NCBI GenBank assembly: GCA_049325475.1
Contig: JBMOLN010000004.1
Location: 124,001 to 188,000 of the forward strand
DNA: 64,000 nucleotides
Reading direction: 5' to 3'
Source: MWCR01 sp049325475
Lineage (GTDB): Bacteria > Patescibacteriota > Patescibacteriia > 2-12-FULL-60-25
Shown here piece by piece: positions 40,713 through 48,990 of the stretch. The notes under the pieces were generated by a model. It was given only the letters and a program-made list of their open reading frames with translations. It searched no databases and was not told where the DNA came from. How positions within the stretch are numbered: the first letter of the stretch is position 1; each line of letters starts with the position of its first letter. A program made the translations under genes and the position numbers.

Positions 40713-42676
40713 TGTTTATCTTTGACAATCTTCTCTGCTTCACGATAACGGAGGATTTCTTTGGGAGTGTAGCCCAGGATAGGCCAATTTATTTTATGCA
40801 TAAAAGATGGCAGCCATTTGCTCATGCCCAGTTTGCGTTCCGCGACTTTGAAGAGAATCTCCGGTATCCAGATGCCGACTTTTCCTTTTTCGGCCAGCGA
40901 CAGCCACAGATCCCAATCCTGAAATTTTTTCAGACTTTCGTCAAACTCCACCATATCACGCTGGCGGATAAGCGACGATGTATGAATATAATTGATTTTT
41001 TGCAGATTCACGACGTTGAATGGCTGGCCTTTAAAGTGGATTCTTCCCCAATAAAAATCACTAAACGCAAAACTGGCGTTTGGATTATTTTGCAGAACTT
41101 GATGCATTTTAGCGATTGCCGTGGGCTCAAGGACTATGTCCGCGTCCAAAAAGATGATGAATTCACCTGCTGCGGATCGCAGGCCCGTATTTCTGGCAGC
41201 GGCCGCTCCCCTGTTTTGTTCATGCCTGATGAGATCGATAGGTAATTTTTCTTTGAAAAGATTAATGACCGGCTCCATATCATCAGTTGATGCGTCATCC
41301 ACAACGATGACTTCTTTGACATTTATTGTTTGATTTACGAGCGATTCTAAAGTCGACCCTAGCTCCTCGGCGTGATTGTAGCATGGAATAACAACACTGA
41401 CGTCGCTTGCGGAATTATGAATTCCGAACTCAGAACTCTGATCTGTGTTCTGAGTTCTGTGTTCTGAGTTCTTAAGTTTGTTCCATCGCTCAGCCCATTG
41501 AAAATCCTTGATGACACGGTCATGGCCGGCGGCGCCGAGTTTAGCGGCTTTGTCAGGATTATTGAGCAGATCTTGCAAAGCTCCTGCGCAGGACTCGACG
41601 GTTGGCTCAATCAATAATCCGGTCTGATTATGCAAGACGGCTTCGGAGGCGCCGCCGCTTTGGCCGGCTATGACAGGCAGTTTGGCATAGGCGGCTTCCA
41701 AAAAGACCATGCCAAAACCCTCTATATCATCTGCGGTTTCACGACCCGGGAGGCAAAAAATATCCGCGGCCGCATACCATGAGTACAAAACTTGATCATC
41801 AGCATCATTGACCCAACGGACGTTGATGTTTTGCTCTTTAGCCAGCGATTGAAGTTTTTCTCGTTCCGGACCGTCACCGATGACGACCAATGTGAACCCC
41901 GAATTCTGAACTCCACCCTTCGCCAAACCACTACGCCAACCCACTACTCCAAGGCTTCGTGGGTCAGGAGGCTCCGAGGGTCGAGCGGCTTCGGGTGGCA
42001 GGCCGAACTCAGATTCGGATCCATGTTCCATGCTCCATGTTCCATGTTCCAGGGAAGAGACCGCTCGTACCAGCGTATCAATCCCCTTGCGTTCCACGAG
42101 CCGGCTGACGGTCAGGATTATTTTGGTTTGCGGAGCGATGCCGAGATTTTGACGCGCCGCGGACTTGGACGGCAGATTGAACGGTTCCAATCCCGGAGTT
42201 AGGACGACGGGTTTTGCCTTGGGTGCGAGTTTTGTTAAAAGACCCCCAACGGCTTGGCTGTTAACGATTAGTAATTGCGCGTTATTGCAAATTTGACGCA
42301 AGAGCCGGCGTTTCCAGCGTGTGTTTGCACGTTTGAGATCTGTGCCGTGGAAGATGACTGCATACTCGGCTCCGCCAAGAGCATTCGCGATCCAGGCCGC
42401 TGTTCCGATCGGGAAGACGTGCGAGACAAGGATAATTTTATCATCCGGGACTTCCAGGCAACGGCGGACGAGTGGAAGCCACTTTGGCCAATGGGACCAC
42501 CAAAAATCGACTCGTCGAACGTCGGAAGTCGATACGTCGGTAATTGGTGCAAATTCAGTAGGCAGCCAGACGGCGATAGAGCCGGAGGAGGCTTTGACCA
42601 GGGAGGATAAATAACGCGCCACGCCGCCCTTTTGGGGCGGATAATCGTGTGTAATCAGTACAAAATCAGGTTTCAT
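40688..42676 (-). CDS. Fusion: family 4 and family 2 glycosyltransferases joined by repeat-encoded linker
   Basis: 662 residues. Residues 1-400 form a GT-B enzyme (DYPPQKGGVARYL, VIFHGTDLKRANTR, SRLVERKGIDTLV, DIEGFGMVFLEAA). Residues 428-650 are a GT2 domain (VSVVIPCYNHAEELGSTLESL, VVDDASTDD, FLDADIVL). Three stretches are not family sequence: 42506-42545 near the N-terminus, 41899-42055 (about 53 residues with SLEHGTWSMEHGSE), and the junction 41407-41472 (NSEHRTQNTDQSSEFG). All are syllabic. The junction looks like a former intergenic repeat now read through. Confidence 0.82.
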   Translation of the reverse strand: MKPDFVLITHDYPPQKGGVARYLSSLVKASSGSIAVWLPTEFAPITDVSTSDVRRVDFWWSHWPKWLPLVRRCLEVPDDKIILVSHVFPIGTAAWIANALGGAEYAVIFHGTDLKRANTRWKRRLLRQICNNAQLLIVNSQAVGGLLTKLAPKAKPVVLTPGLEPFNLPSKSAARQNLGIAPQTKIILTVSRLVERKGIDTLVRAVSSLEHGTWSMEHGSESEFGLPPEAARPSEPPDPRSLGVVGWRSGLAKGGVQNSGFTLVVIGDGPEREKLQSLAKEQNINVRWVNDADDQVLYSWYAAADIFCLPGRETADDIEGFGMVFLEAAYAKLPVIAGQSGGASEAVLHNQTGLLIEPTVESCAGALQDLLNNPDKAAKLGAAGHDRVIKDFQWAERWNKLKNSEHRTQNTDQSSEFGIHNSASDVSVVIPCYNHAEELGSTLESLVNQTINVKEVIVVDDASTDDMEPVINLFKEKLPIDLIRHEQNRGAAAARNTGLRSAAGEFIIFLDADIVLEPTAIAKMHQVLQNNPNASFAFSDFYWGRIHFKGQPFNVVNLQKINYIHTSSLIRQRDMVEFDESLKKFQDWDLWLSLAEKGKVGIWIPEILFKVAERKLGMSKWLPSFMHKINWPILGYTPKEILRYREAEKIVKDKHKLKANSQ
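41407..41472 (-). repeat. Syllabic GAACTCAGAACACA repeat at the GT4/GT2 junction
   Basis: Four to five variants of CAGAACTC/CAGAACACA, in frame and stop-free. Confidence 0.8.
41899..42055 (-). repeat. Insertion with TCCATGTTCCATG syllables in the GT4 domain
   Basis: 42020-42050 is CCATGTTCCATGCTCCATG in tandem; the left part is a second type with CTTCG(C/T) and GGGTC motifs. It interrupts the GT4 domain just before the strand FTLVVIGDG. Confidence 0.7.
42506..42545 (-). repeat. Short syllabic insertion CGTCGGxAGTCGATA
   Basis: CTCGTCGAACGTCGGAAGTCG and GATACGTCGGTAA encode ITDVSTSDVRRVDFW. The theme equals that at 29496-29547. Confidence 0.65.
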
Positions 42677-44126
42677 GGAGAGCGTCTTGTTTACTGAAGC
42701 GGTTCTTCAGATGTGTCCATAATGGCCATATATCAGCAAAAGTGACAAGTCTGACAATAAAGGCCAAAATTACGGCAACAGACCCTCCAAAAATAAAGGC
42801 AAAGATTAGATGCATGTGGCCGCCGATGTACCTCCAGACCACCCAAGCCGCTGCCGCGGCCAACAATCCGCGGATGAGAATCGATAAAATCGGTTTAAGA
42901 CCTCCGGCGTCTTTATAAGTAAAGATGATTCCGATTGTGACCAAAAACCAAAAGCTGAATACGCCGGCCCAGGCCGCACCCATGGGGCCGTAACCCGGGA
43001 CCAAGATAAAATTCAGAATTGCATTGACCAACATGGTGCCCACCATGGCCATGGTTTTTAAATGCGCGCGATTGGATCCATTAAGCAATGCTCCGATGGG
43101 AAAGTCGACAAAGATCGGGAGCAAAACCCAAGGCAAGATGGTCATGGCGGCGATTGATCCCGAAAATTCCGGGCCGTAGATGGCCGGGATGAGCCGAGGC
43201 GCCAGTGCGGAGAGTCCTGCGGAGATGGGAAAGCCCACGGCCGCCATGAGGCGCATGGATCCTATGAAAGTCTGCTGAAGTTCTTTGTCTTGCTTTTTGG
43301 CGAAAGCCGAGCTCAAGGCAGGATATAGAGCCGCCGTAAAAGTCAGAGGCACAAATTGCATGGCGTAAGTGAGCTTGTAAGCCACGGCGTAATAGCCGAC
43401 AGCAGTTGTACCTTTAAAAGCTTCGAGCATCAAACTATCCACGTAGGAGTAGACTTTGACTGCGATGCCGGCGATAGCAAAGGGAATGGCTTGATTGGAC
43501 AGGGATTTGATATCCACTTTGCCGGGTTTATTGAAAGTGATTTTCAGCCGGCGGACGTTGAAAAAAGCCCAAATAACATTCCAGATACTGCCGATTGCCA
43601 GAGATCCGGCCAAGCCGATTGCTCCATAGCCAAGAATGGCAAATGACACTGCCGCGCTGCCGGTTAAAACCTGGCCGATGAACATGCCCAGCGCCTCGGG
43701 TTTAAGGTTTTGCCGACCTCTTAGCGCTCCATAGAGAATAAGATGGAAAGCGTCGGCCGACATGGCGATGCAGGCCACGGCGATTGCGGCCAGGACTTCG
43801 GTTGCATTGCCGCGCAAGACTCCGTAACCAAGGGATGCGAGCACGGCGATGGGAACAAGCAGAAACTTGGCGCGGATTGCTGCGCCCAGGAGTTTTTCAG
43901 AGCCTTGGCGCGCACCGGCTATTGAGCGGATGACGACCGGCGTGATGCCAAGGTCGGAGATAATGACGAAGATAGAAGTGACGGAAACCGCGTAAAAATA
44001 AGCGCCGGTGGTTTCGGGACCGACCAAACGCGCAACCAAAGTAAACGCTAAAAAAGCCACGAATTTTTGTCCCGTGGTCGCCAGCATCAAAACCAAAGCG
44101 TTTTTTGCAACTTTACCGCCGATCAT
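42666..44126 (-). CDS. Oligosaccharide flippase (Wzx/MATE-like)
   Basis: 486 residues with 13-14 membrane helices. N-terminal GGKVAKNALVLMLATTGQKFVAFLAFTLVARLVGPETTGAYFYA is typical of polysaccharide transporters. It should flip lipid-linked oligosaccharides outward for the ligase/polymerase encoded two genes downstream. The end overlaps the GT4-GT2 gene by 11 nt, so they are co-translated. Confidence 0.85.
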   Translation of the reverse strand: MIGGKVAKNALVLMLATTGQKFVAFLAFTLVARLVGPETTGAYFYAVSVTSIFVIISDLGITPVVIRSIAGARQGSEKLLGAAIRAKFLLVPIAVLASLGYGVLRGNATEVLAAIAVACIAMSADAFHLILYGALRGRQNLKPEALGMFIGQVLTGSAAVSFAILGYGAIGLAGSLAIGSIWNVIWAFFNVRRLKITFNKPGKVDIKSLSNQAIPFAIAGIAVKVYSYVDSLMLEAFKGTTAVGYYAVAYKLTYAMQFVPLTFTAALYPALSSAFAKKQDKELQQTFIGSMRLMAAVGFPISAGLSALAPRLIPAIYGPEFSGSIAAMTILPWVLLPIFVDFPIGALLNGSNRAHLKTMAMVGTMLVNAILNFILVPGYGPMGAAWAGVFSFWFLVTIGIIFTYKDAGGLKPILSILIRGLLAAAAAWVVWRYIGGHMHLIFAFIFGGSVAVILAFIVRLVTFADIWPLWTHLKNRFSKQDALHET

Positions 44127-44130
44127 AAAT

Positions 44131-44210
44131 ATACGTTAGCACGTGGTTCCGTTGACCAGCGATCCGAGATTAACTCGTTATAAACGGATAAACTGGAATA
44201 CGTGAAAACG
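44131..44210 (+). repeat. Palindromic intergenic element, copy P4
   Basis: ACGTTAGCACGTGGTTCCGTTGACC...ATTAACTCGTTATAAACGG...AAACTGGAATACGTG. Confidence 0.75.
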
Positions 44211-44272
44211 TTTCTATTTTATAATTTTAGTCTATTTTGGCTAAAAAATCAACAATATTATGGTTAATATGG

Positions 44273-44301
44273 TTGACAAAAACCCAATTTTATGCTATAA
44301 A
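44273..44301 (+). promoter_or_regulatory. Extended -10 promoter of the small membrane protein gene
   Basis: TTGACA, 17-bp spacer ending TGC, TATAAA (44296-44301). A strong AAAGGAG (44322-44328) precedes ATG at 44335. Confidence 0.8.
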
Positions 44302-44334
44302 CTATAGTTAATTTCAACCGCAAAGGAGCGGAAA

Positions 44335-44520
44335 ATGGGAGAAATCGTCAAAAAGTTCCTTCAATATTTCGTAACCACGACCGTCATCTTGGCAATCATT
44401 ACCGTACTCATGGTTGCGTTGATTGCTTCGGCTTTGCTTGGCATGCTGCTTGGCGTTGCCTGGTGGAAGCTGTTCATCGTGATTCTGACAACGGTCGCGG
44501 TGACAAAGTTATTGGACTAA
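44335..44520 (+). CDS. Small two-helix membrane protein
   Basis: 61 residues. An amphipathic start MGEIVKKFLQYF, then two helices (about 13-36 and 40-57) with GMLLG between. It has its own strong promoter, a near-consensus ribosome site 6 nt from ATG and a terminator, so it is probably well expressed. No family is recognised. Small hydrophobic peptides of this form can be toxins, transporter subunits or membrane-stress proteins; nothing here decides. Confidence 0.7.
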   Translation: MGEIVKKFLQYFVTTTVILAIITVLMVALIASALLGMLLGVAWWKLFIVILTTVAVTKLLD

Positions 44521-44563
44521 ATCGTATAGCTTACGGTGCGGACTTTCCGGCCGTTTTTTTTAA

Positions 44564-44595
44564 CCAAAAATCGAGCCTTCGCTCGATTTTTTTTT
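44564..44595. terminator. Bidirectional terminator between the small protein and rpsI
   Basis: AAAAATCGAGC-CTTC-GCTCGATTTTT plus more T. Confidence 0.9.
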
Positions 44596-44615
44596 GTTGT
44601 ACGATATACGTCGGG

Positions 44616-45197
44616 TTAGCGCTTGCTCCATTGAGGACTGCGACGTGCTCCTTTTTTGCCCGGCTTTTTACGCTCCTTTTTGCGAGGATCTCTGGAGAGA
44701 TAACCGAGTTTCTTTAAGGTTTTTCTAAATGTTGGATTTAATTGGATGAGCGCGCGGGCGATTCCGTGACGGACAGCTTCGGCCTGGCCGCGGATGCCTC
44801 CGCCTTCAACTTTGGCGCTGATATCCACAGAGTCGTCCTGGCCAATAGCCTTTAGCGGAGCCTGAATCTGCGTGCGCAAATCAAAAGTTGTAAAATATTT
44901 ATCAAAAGCCTGACCGTTTACGGTGATTAATCCTTTGCCGTTTTTAATGAGTCTGACCCGCGCAACCGATGTTTTGCGGCGCCCGACCGACGGGATAAAA
45001 GAGCCGCCCTTAGCAGATTTCGCGGCTTCGGCCTGCTCTGCGGCCACCTTTAGGGTAGGCACTTCTTTTGCCTTAGCCGTTGACTTTTTAGCCGGCGTTT
45101 TCTTTTCAACTGTTTCTTTTTTGGCTTTGGCCGGCGCTTGCTTTTCGTCCTTTTTTGCGACGGGTTTTTTAGCCGTTGTCTTTTTTTCTTCTGCCAT
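44616..45197 (-). CDS. rpsI: 30S ribosomal protein S9 with long Lys/Ala-rich N-terminal extension
   Basis: 193 residues from the ATG at 45197. The uS9 domain covers the last 130 residues: GRRKTSVARVRL, GQAFDKYF, GGGIRGQAEAVRHGIARAL and the C-terminal SRDPRKKERKKPGKKGARRSPQWSKR reaching the P site. The first 65 residues are an AEEKK...AKK repeat-like tail not found in most bacterial S9 proteins. Last gene of the ribosomal cluster, after rplM. Confidence 0.95.
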   Translation of the reverse strand: MAEEKKTTAKKPVAKKDEKQAPAKAKKETVEKKTPAKKSTAKAKEVPTLKVAAEQAEAAKSAKGGSFIPSVGRRKTSVARVRLIKNGKGLITVNGQAFDKYFTTFDLRTQIQAPLKAIGQDDSVDISAKVEGGGIRGQAEAVRHGIARALIQLNPTFRKTLKKLGYLSRDPRKKERKKPGKKGARRSPQWSKR

Positions 45198-45204
45198 AAA
45201 TTTA

Positions 45205-45262
45205 TTAATAATTAGCAATTAGCGAGTAGCAATTAGCAATTACTTATGTTATCTGGATTAAA
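45205..45262. repeat. Syllabic TTAGCAATTAGCGAGTAGC repeat between rpsI and rplM
   Basis: Four variants of (A)TTAGCAA within 60 bp. Confidence 0.6.
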
Positions 45263-45286
45263 TTGCTGTTTGCTAATTTCTCATTT

Positions 45287-45670
45287 CTACTTTATAAAAG
45301 TTAATCTTTTCATGCGTAAATCTTGCAATTTGTTCTTTGGAAGCATGTAACGCACCGCGTGACGGATAATGAAATTAGGATCTTCTTCCTTGGCACGACG
45401 TACCGGAGTGGTTTTAAGACCGCCCGGACGGTTTGATGTTCTGAAATAAACTTTTTGAGTTTCTTTATTGCCTGTAAAGACGGCTTTTTCGGCATTCTTA
45501 ACCACGACCCTGTCACCCGTATCATTCTGAGGATTATAATTAGGCTTATGTTTGCCCATCAAGACCATGGCTATGCGCGTCGCAACGCGTCCAACCGGTT
45601 TGCCGGCCGCATCGATCTCGATAGTCTCTCTTTTAATCCGTGGGATACCCACGCGTTTTTTCCATGGCAT
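45287..45670 (-). CDS. rplM: 50S ribosomal protein L13
   Basis: 127 residues. KPVGRVATRIAMVLMGKHKPNYNPQNDTGD is uL13, followed by GGLKTTPVRRAK and AVRYMLPKNKLQDLRMKRL. Shorter than the typical 142. Stop is 1 nt from the rplQ stop region of the cluster; same transcript direction as rpsI. Confidence 0.95.
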   Translation of the reverse strand: MPWKKRVGIPRIKRETIEIDAAGKPVGRVATRIAMVLMGKHKPNYNPQNDTGDRVVVKNAEKAVFTGNKETQKVYFRTSNRPGGLKTTPVRRAKEEDPNFIIRHAVRYMLPKNKLQDLRMKRLTFIK

Positions 45671-45671
45671 A

Positions 45672-46025
45672 TTATTTTACAAATTGAATTTGAGCGATTT
45701 CCGCGCCATCGCCTTTACGCACGCCCAGCTTAATTATGCGCAGATAGCCGCCCGCTCGATCTTGATAGCGAGGACCTATTTCTTCCAGCATTTTATTGAC
45801 AGCGGATTCGTTCAATAAAAACGCGGACAACTTGCGGCGAGTGGACAAGGACTTATCTTTGCCGGTTGTTACAAGCTTTTCCACTATCGGTTTTACAGCT
45901 TTGGCTTTTGCCAGCGTAGTGTTTACATGTTCGTACAAAACCAAAGACGTGGCCAACTGTCTGTATAGAGCCTTTCTTGCTGATTGGGATCTGTCTAGAG
46001 TTTTTCCCTTAAGTCGGTGTCGCAT
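45672..46025 (-). CDS. rplQ: 50S ribosomal protein L17
   Basis: 117 residues. MRHRLKGKTLDRSQSARKALYRQLATSLVLYEHVNTTLAKAKAVKP is the conserved bL17 core. It lies between rpoA and rplM as in many bacterial alpha operons. Confidence 0.96.
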   Translation of the reverse strand: MRHRLKGKTLDRSQSARKALYRQLATSLVLYEHVNTTLAKAKAVKPIVEKLVTTGKDKSLSTRRKLSAFLLNESAVNKMLEEIGPRYQDRAGGYLRIIKLGVRKGDGAEIAQIQFVK

Positions 46026-46102
46026 ATTAATTATTCGATAAATGAATTTGGAATATGGAATTTAGCATTTTGCCGTATCCGAATATTCAAAATTTTATAT
46101 TC

Positions 46103-46870
46103 TTAGTCTTCATCTTCCGTATTTTGATTGACTTCCGGATCTTCCTTGGGTTCGGATTCGGCCATAACGGTTTCATTATTGTAAGAAAGATCCTTGAGCA
46201 GATTCAGGTGGTCCAAAAGGATATTAACCGATTGATTGCACGCGTCTATAGCATCCATGGCCCCATCGGTTTCAATTTTCAATACCAATTTATCGTAGTC
46301 GGTTTTTTCGCCAACGCGGGTAGCTTCAACTTGGTAGGATACGTTGACAACCGGGCTGAACAAAGCATCGATGCCGATTTCACCCAAATCATACTTTTCT
46401 TGCTGTCTTTCTTCGGTAGAGCGGTAGCCGCGTCCCGGCGAGATTGTGGCTTCCATTTCAAACGATGCTGATTTATCGGTTAAAGTCGCTATTACCAAAT
46501 CTTTATTAATGATTTCCACATCCGCGTTTTTTTCAAATGCCTCGGCAGTCACCACCTGTTCGCCTTTGGCTTCGATTCTTAATTTCACGGGTTCTTCGGA
46601 ATACAGCTTTACGCGTAAAGTTTTTAAATTGAGAATTATTTCCAAAACGTCTTCCTTAACATACTGCATGGTGGAAAACTCATGATCCACGCCTCTGATT
46701 TTTACTGAAGTTATAGCCGCGCCGGGTAAAGATGAAAGCAAAACGCGTCGAAGCGCGTTGCCGATTGTTGTGCCATATCCGGGTGTACACGGCTCAACGG
46801 TTAACACGCCCTCATTGGGACGCTCACCTTGGGTGAATTGTATTTTTGTTGGAAGTAGTAAAGACTCCAT
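46103..46870 (-). CDS. rpoA: RNA polymerase alpha subunit lacking the C-terminal domain
   Basis: 255 residues. The N-terminal assembly domain is complete (VEPCTPGYGTTIGNALRRVLLSSLPG, then STMQYVKEDVLEIILNLK and SPGRGYRSTEERQ). After LLKDLSYNNE an acidic 20-residue tail ends the protein, so the helix-hairpin-helix alpha-CTD (about 80 residues) that contacts UP elements and activators is absent. The reading frame ends cleanly in the usual gene order, so truncation by error is unlikely. Promoter recognition must rest on sigma and core contacts. Confidence 0.95.
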   Translation of the reverse strand: MESLLLPTKIQFTQGERPNEGVLTVEPCTPGYGTTIGNALRRVLLSSLPGAAITSVKIRGVDHEFSTMQYVKEDVLEIILNLKTLRVKLYSEEPVKLRIEAKGEQVVTAEAFEKNADVEIINKDLVIATLTDKSASFEMEATISPGRGYRSTEERQQEKYDLGEIGIDALFSPVVNVSYQVEATRVGEKTDYDKLVLKIETDGAMDAIDACNQSVNILLDHLNLLKDLSYNNETVMAESEPKEDPEVNQNTEDED

Positions 46871-46888
46871 AGTGGTAAAAATGTGCGA

Positions 46889-47518
46889 TTAGCGCGAATA
46901 ATATTCAATAATGAGTTTTGGATCAAAAACTTGCTTCAAATCTTCATCTGCAGGCTCGCTGACCACTTTGACGCTGAATTCCGAGGGATTGACCGTTATC
47001 CACGATGGGGGTTCGTGGGATTTCATGTCTTCGACAATATTTTTCCAGTTGGACTTGTTGTTTTTTCTTTGCTGAACCTCTATAACGTCGCCGACTTTTA
47101 CTTGAAACGAAGGGATGTTTACATTGCGGCCGTTAACTTTAACATGCGAGTGGCTGACGATTTGGCGGGCCGCGGAACGACTCTTGGCAAAACCTGCGCG
47201 GTACAGAATATTGTCCAATCTCAATTCCAAAAGCTGGACCAATCTGACACCGGAATCGCCCTTGGTTTTCATGGCTTTAACGTAATAATTGGCAAATTGG
47301 GTTTCCGAGATGCCAAAAAGGCGCTTGGCTTTTTGTTTTTCTCTCAATTGCTTGCCATAGTCGGTTTGTCTCGGCGGTCTTTTCGGGCCATGAACTCCCG
47401 GAGCAAACGGCCTGCGCGCAAAAGCGCACTTCGAAGACAAGCATCGAGCGCCTTTTAGCATTAATTTTTCACCCTCTCTGCGACACAATTTACATTTTGA
47501 TGACAATATTCGCGCCAT
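46889..47518 (-). CDS. rpsD: 30S ribosomal protein S4
   Basis: 209 residues. The zinc-type uS4 N-terminus has a C-x2-C...C-x4-C set (CKLCRREG, ARCLSSKC), followed by PFAPGVHG and the S4 RNA-binding domain RLDNILYRAGFAKSRSAARQIVSHSHVKVNG. It nucleates 30S assembly. Same operon as rpsK and rpoA. Confidence 0.96.
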   Translation of the reverse strand: MARILSSKCKLCRREGEKLMLKGARCLSSKCAFARRPFAPGVHGPKRPPRQTDYGKQLREKQKAKRLFGISETQFANYYVKAMKTKGDSGVRLVQLLELRLDNILYRAGFAKSRSAARQIVSHSHVKVNGRNVNIPSFQVKVGDVIEVQQRKNNKSNWKNIVEDMKSHEPPSWITVNPSEFSVKVVSEPADEDLKQVFDPKLIIEYYSR

Positions 47519-47533
47519 ATGAAGTATTTATTA

Positions 47534-47977
47534 TTACATGCGACGAGGCCTTGGTTTGCGGCAGCCGTTATGTGGAATAGGTGTTGTGTCTTGGATGGAC
47601 GCAACGTTAATATTATTTGCGTTAAAAGCCCGGATAGCACCTTCACGTCCCTGCCCGACACCTTTGGCAAAAATGCTGACATCTTTAATGCCCATGCTTT
47701 CAACTTTTTCCAAAAGCTTTCTAACAACGACCGATGCCGCGTATGGAGTAGCCTTTTTCGGTCCTTTAAATCCGCAGTTCCCGGCCGAAGCCCAGGCCAA
47801 AGCATTGCCGTTTTGGTCGGTGATGGTGACAATGGTATTATTGTATGTAGCTTGAATATAAGCCCGAACATGCGGTACCTGTTTTGCGGTCTGTCCCTTT
47901 TTCTTGGAACGGGTCTTTTTCTTTTTGGGAGCCTCTTTTGCGGCGGACTCCTGTTTTACGACTTCTTCATTACTCAT
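47534..47977 (-). CDS. rpsK: 30S ribosomal protein S11
   Basis: 147 residues. A Lys-rich N-terminal tail (about 30 residues), then AYIQATYNNTIVTITDQNGNALAWASAGNCGFKGPKKATPYAA, the uS11 core, and the C-terminal PIPHNGCRKPRPRRM. Spaced 6 nt from rpsM. Confidence 0.96.
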   Translation of the reverse strand: MSNEEVVKQESAAKEAPKKKKTRSKKKGQTAKQVPHVRAYIQATYNNTIVTITDQNGNALAWASAGNCGFKGPKKATPYAASVVVRKLLEKVESMGIKDVSIFAKGVGQGREGAIRAFNANNINVASIQDTTPIPHNGCRKPRPRRM

Positions 47978-47983
47978 AGGTGT

Positions 47984-48370
47984 TTATGTCTTTTCCAGTT
48001 TGCGTTTACCAGAACCCATCGTACGTCTGACGTTGCCCCTTACGGTTCTGGAATTGGTTTTGCTGCGCTGCCCGCGTGCCGGAAGGTTTTTTGCATGGCG
48101 CGTACCCCTGTAGCAACCAATCTCTTTTAATCGCTTAACGTTTGCCAGTCTTTCACGCCTCAATTCGCCCTCGACTCTGAATTGCTTCTCGATCTTGTCG
48201 CGAAGAACTTTTTCTTGAGCTTCGGTTAAATCTTTAGCGCGTATACTCTCATCAACCTTGGCTTCTTTACAGATATCAGCCGCGCGCGATCTGCCGATAC
48301 CGTATATATAGGTAAGCGCAATAACGATGCGCTTGTTGTTTGGTAGGACTACTCCTGCTATGCGTGCCAT
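47984..48370 (-). CDS. rpsM: 30S ribosomal protein S13
   Basis: 128 residues. MARIAGVVLPNNKRIVIALTYIYGIGRSRA is the uS13 helix-hairpin-helix start; CYRGTRHAKNLPARGQRSKTNSRTVRG is the conserved C-terminal part. Confidence 0.96.
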   Translation of the reverse strand: MARIAGVVLPNNKRIVIALTYIYGIGRSRAADICKEAKVDESIRAKDLTEAQEKVLRDKIEKQFRVEGELRRERLANVKRLKEIGCYRGTRHAKNLPARGQRSKTNSRTVRGNVRRTMGSGKRKLEKT

Positions 48371-48382
48371 ATATTAAAAAAA

Positions 48383-48499
48383 TTAACCCTGACGTTGTTT
48401 ATGTTTAGGATTTTTCTTGCAAATCACTACAATCCTGCCTTTGCGGCGGATGACTTTACAATCTCTGCAGATTGGTTTGACGGATGTTCTTACCTTCAT
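48383..48499 (-). CDS. rpmJ: 50S ribosomal protein L36
   Basis: 38 residues, MKVRTSVKPICRDCKVIRRK... with the bL36 zinc ligands C11, C14, C27 and H32 (ICKKNPKHKQRQG at the end). Between infA and rpsM as usual. Confidence 0.96.
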   Translation of the reverse strand: MKVRTSVKPICRDCKVIRRKGRIVVICKKNPKHKQRQG

Positions 48500-48590
48500 G
48501 TTGTTTAGCGGCACAAAATGTGCCAGATTTACAAGAATAATAACAATTAAGCAGTCCTTGCCATATGAGGCATGCGGACGCTTGAGTGGG

Positions 48591-48824
48591 CTATAATCTA
48601 AAGGTTATACGCCCTTTTGTCAAATCATAAGGCGTTATTTCCACCTGGACTTCGTCGCCCGGCGTCAATCTGATACGGTTCATGCGCAATTTTCCCGATA
48701 AATGACACAAAATAAAGTGTCCATTCTCCAATTTTACCTTAAAAGTGGCGCTGGGCAGGCTTTCCTCAATTATCCCCTTAACAGAGAGAAAATCCTTGTT
48801 GGAGGACGAGGATCTATTTGACAT
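48591..48824 (-). CDS. infA: Translation initiation factor IF-1
   Basis: 77 residues, one S1/OB domain: VKGIIEESLPSATFKVKLENGHFILCHLSGKLRMNRIRLTPGDEVQVEITPYDLTKGRITFR. The Ser/Asn N-terminal tail is a little longer than usual. First gene of the alpha-operon cluster seen here. Confidence 0.94.
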   Translation of the reverse strand: MSNRSSSSNKDFLSVKGIIEESLPSATFKVKLENGHFILCHLSGKLRMNRIRLTPGDEVQVEITPYDLTKGRITFRL

Positions 48825-48906
48825 AATATTGACTCATGTTCTTAAAAACTTATCCACAAAATTATGGGCTAATTATACCCAAAACCGCTAAATTTGGCAA
48901 CTAAAC

Positions 48907-48990
48907 CGAAATCAAGCTGCTGAGCGACTAAGCCTCTAAGCGATTAAGCTTATTAGCTCATTGGCTTAGCGGCTTAGTAGCTTATTATCC
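48907..48990. repeat. Syllabic CTAAGCxxCTAAGC repeat after alaS
   Basis: Seven variants of (G)CTAAGC/CTTAGCGG fill the spacer and reach the last codons and stop of alaS at 48985. Confidence 0.7.
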
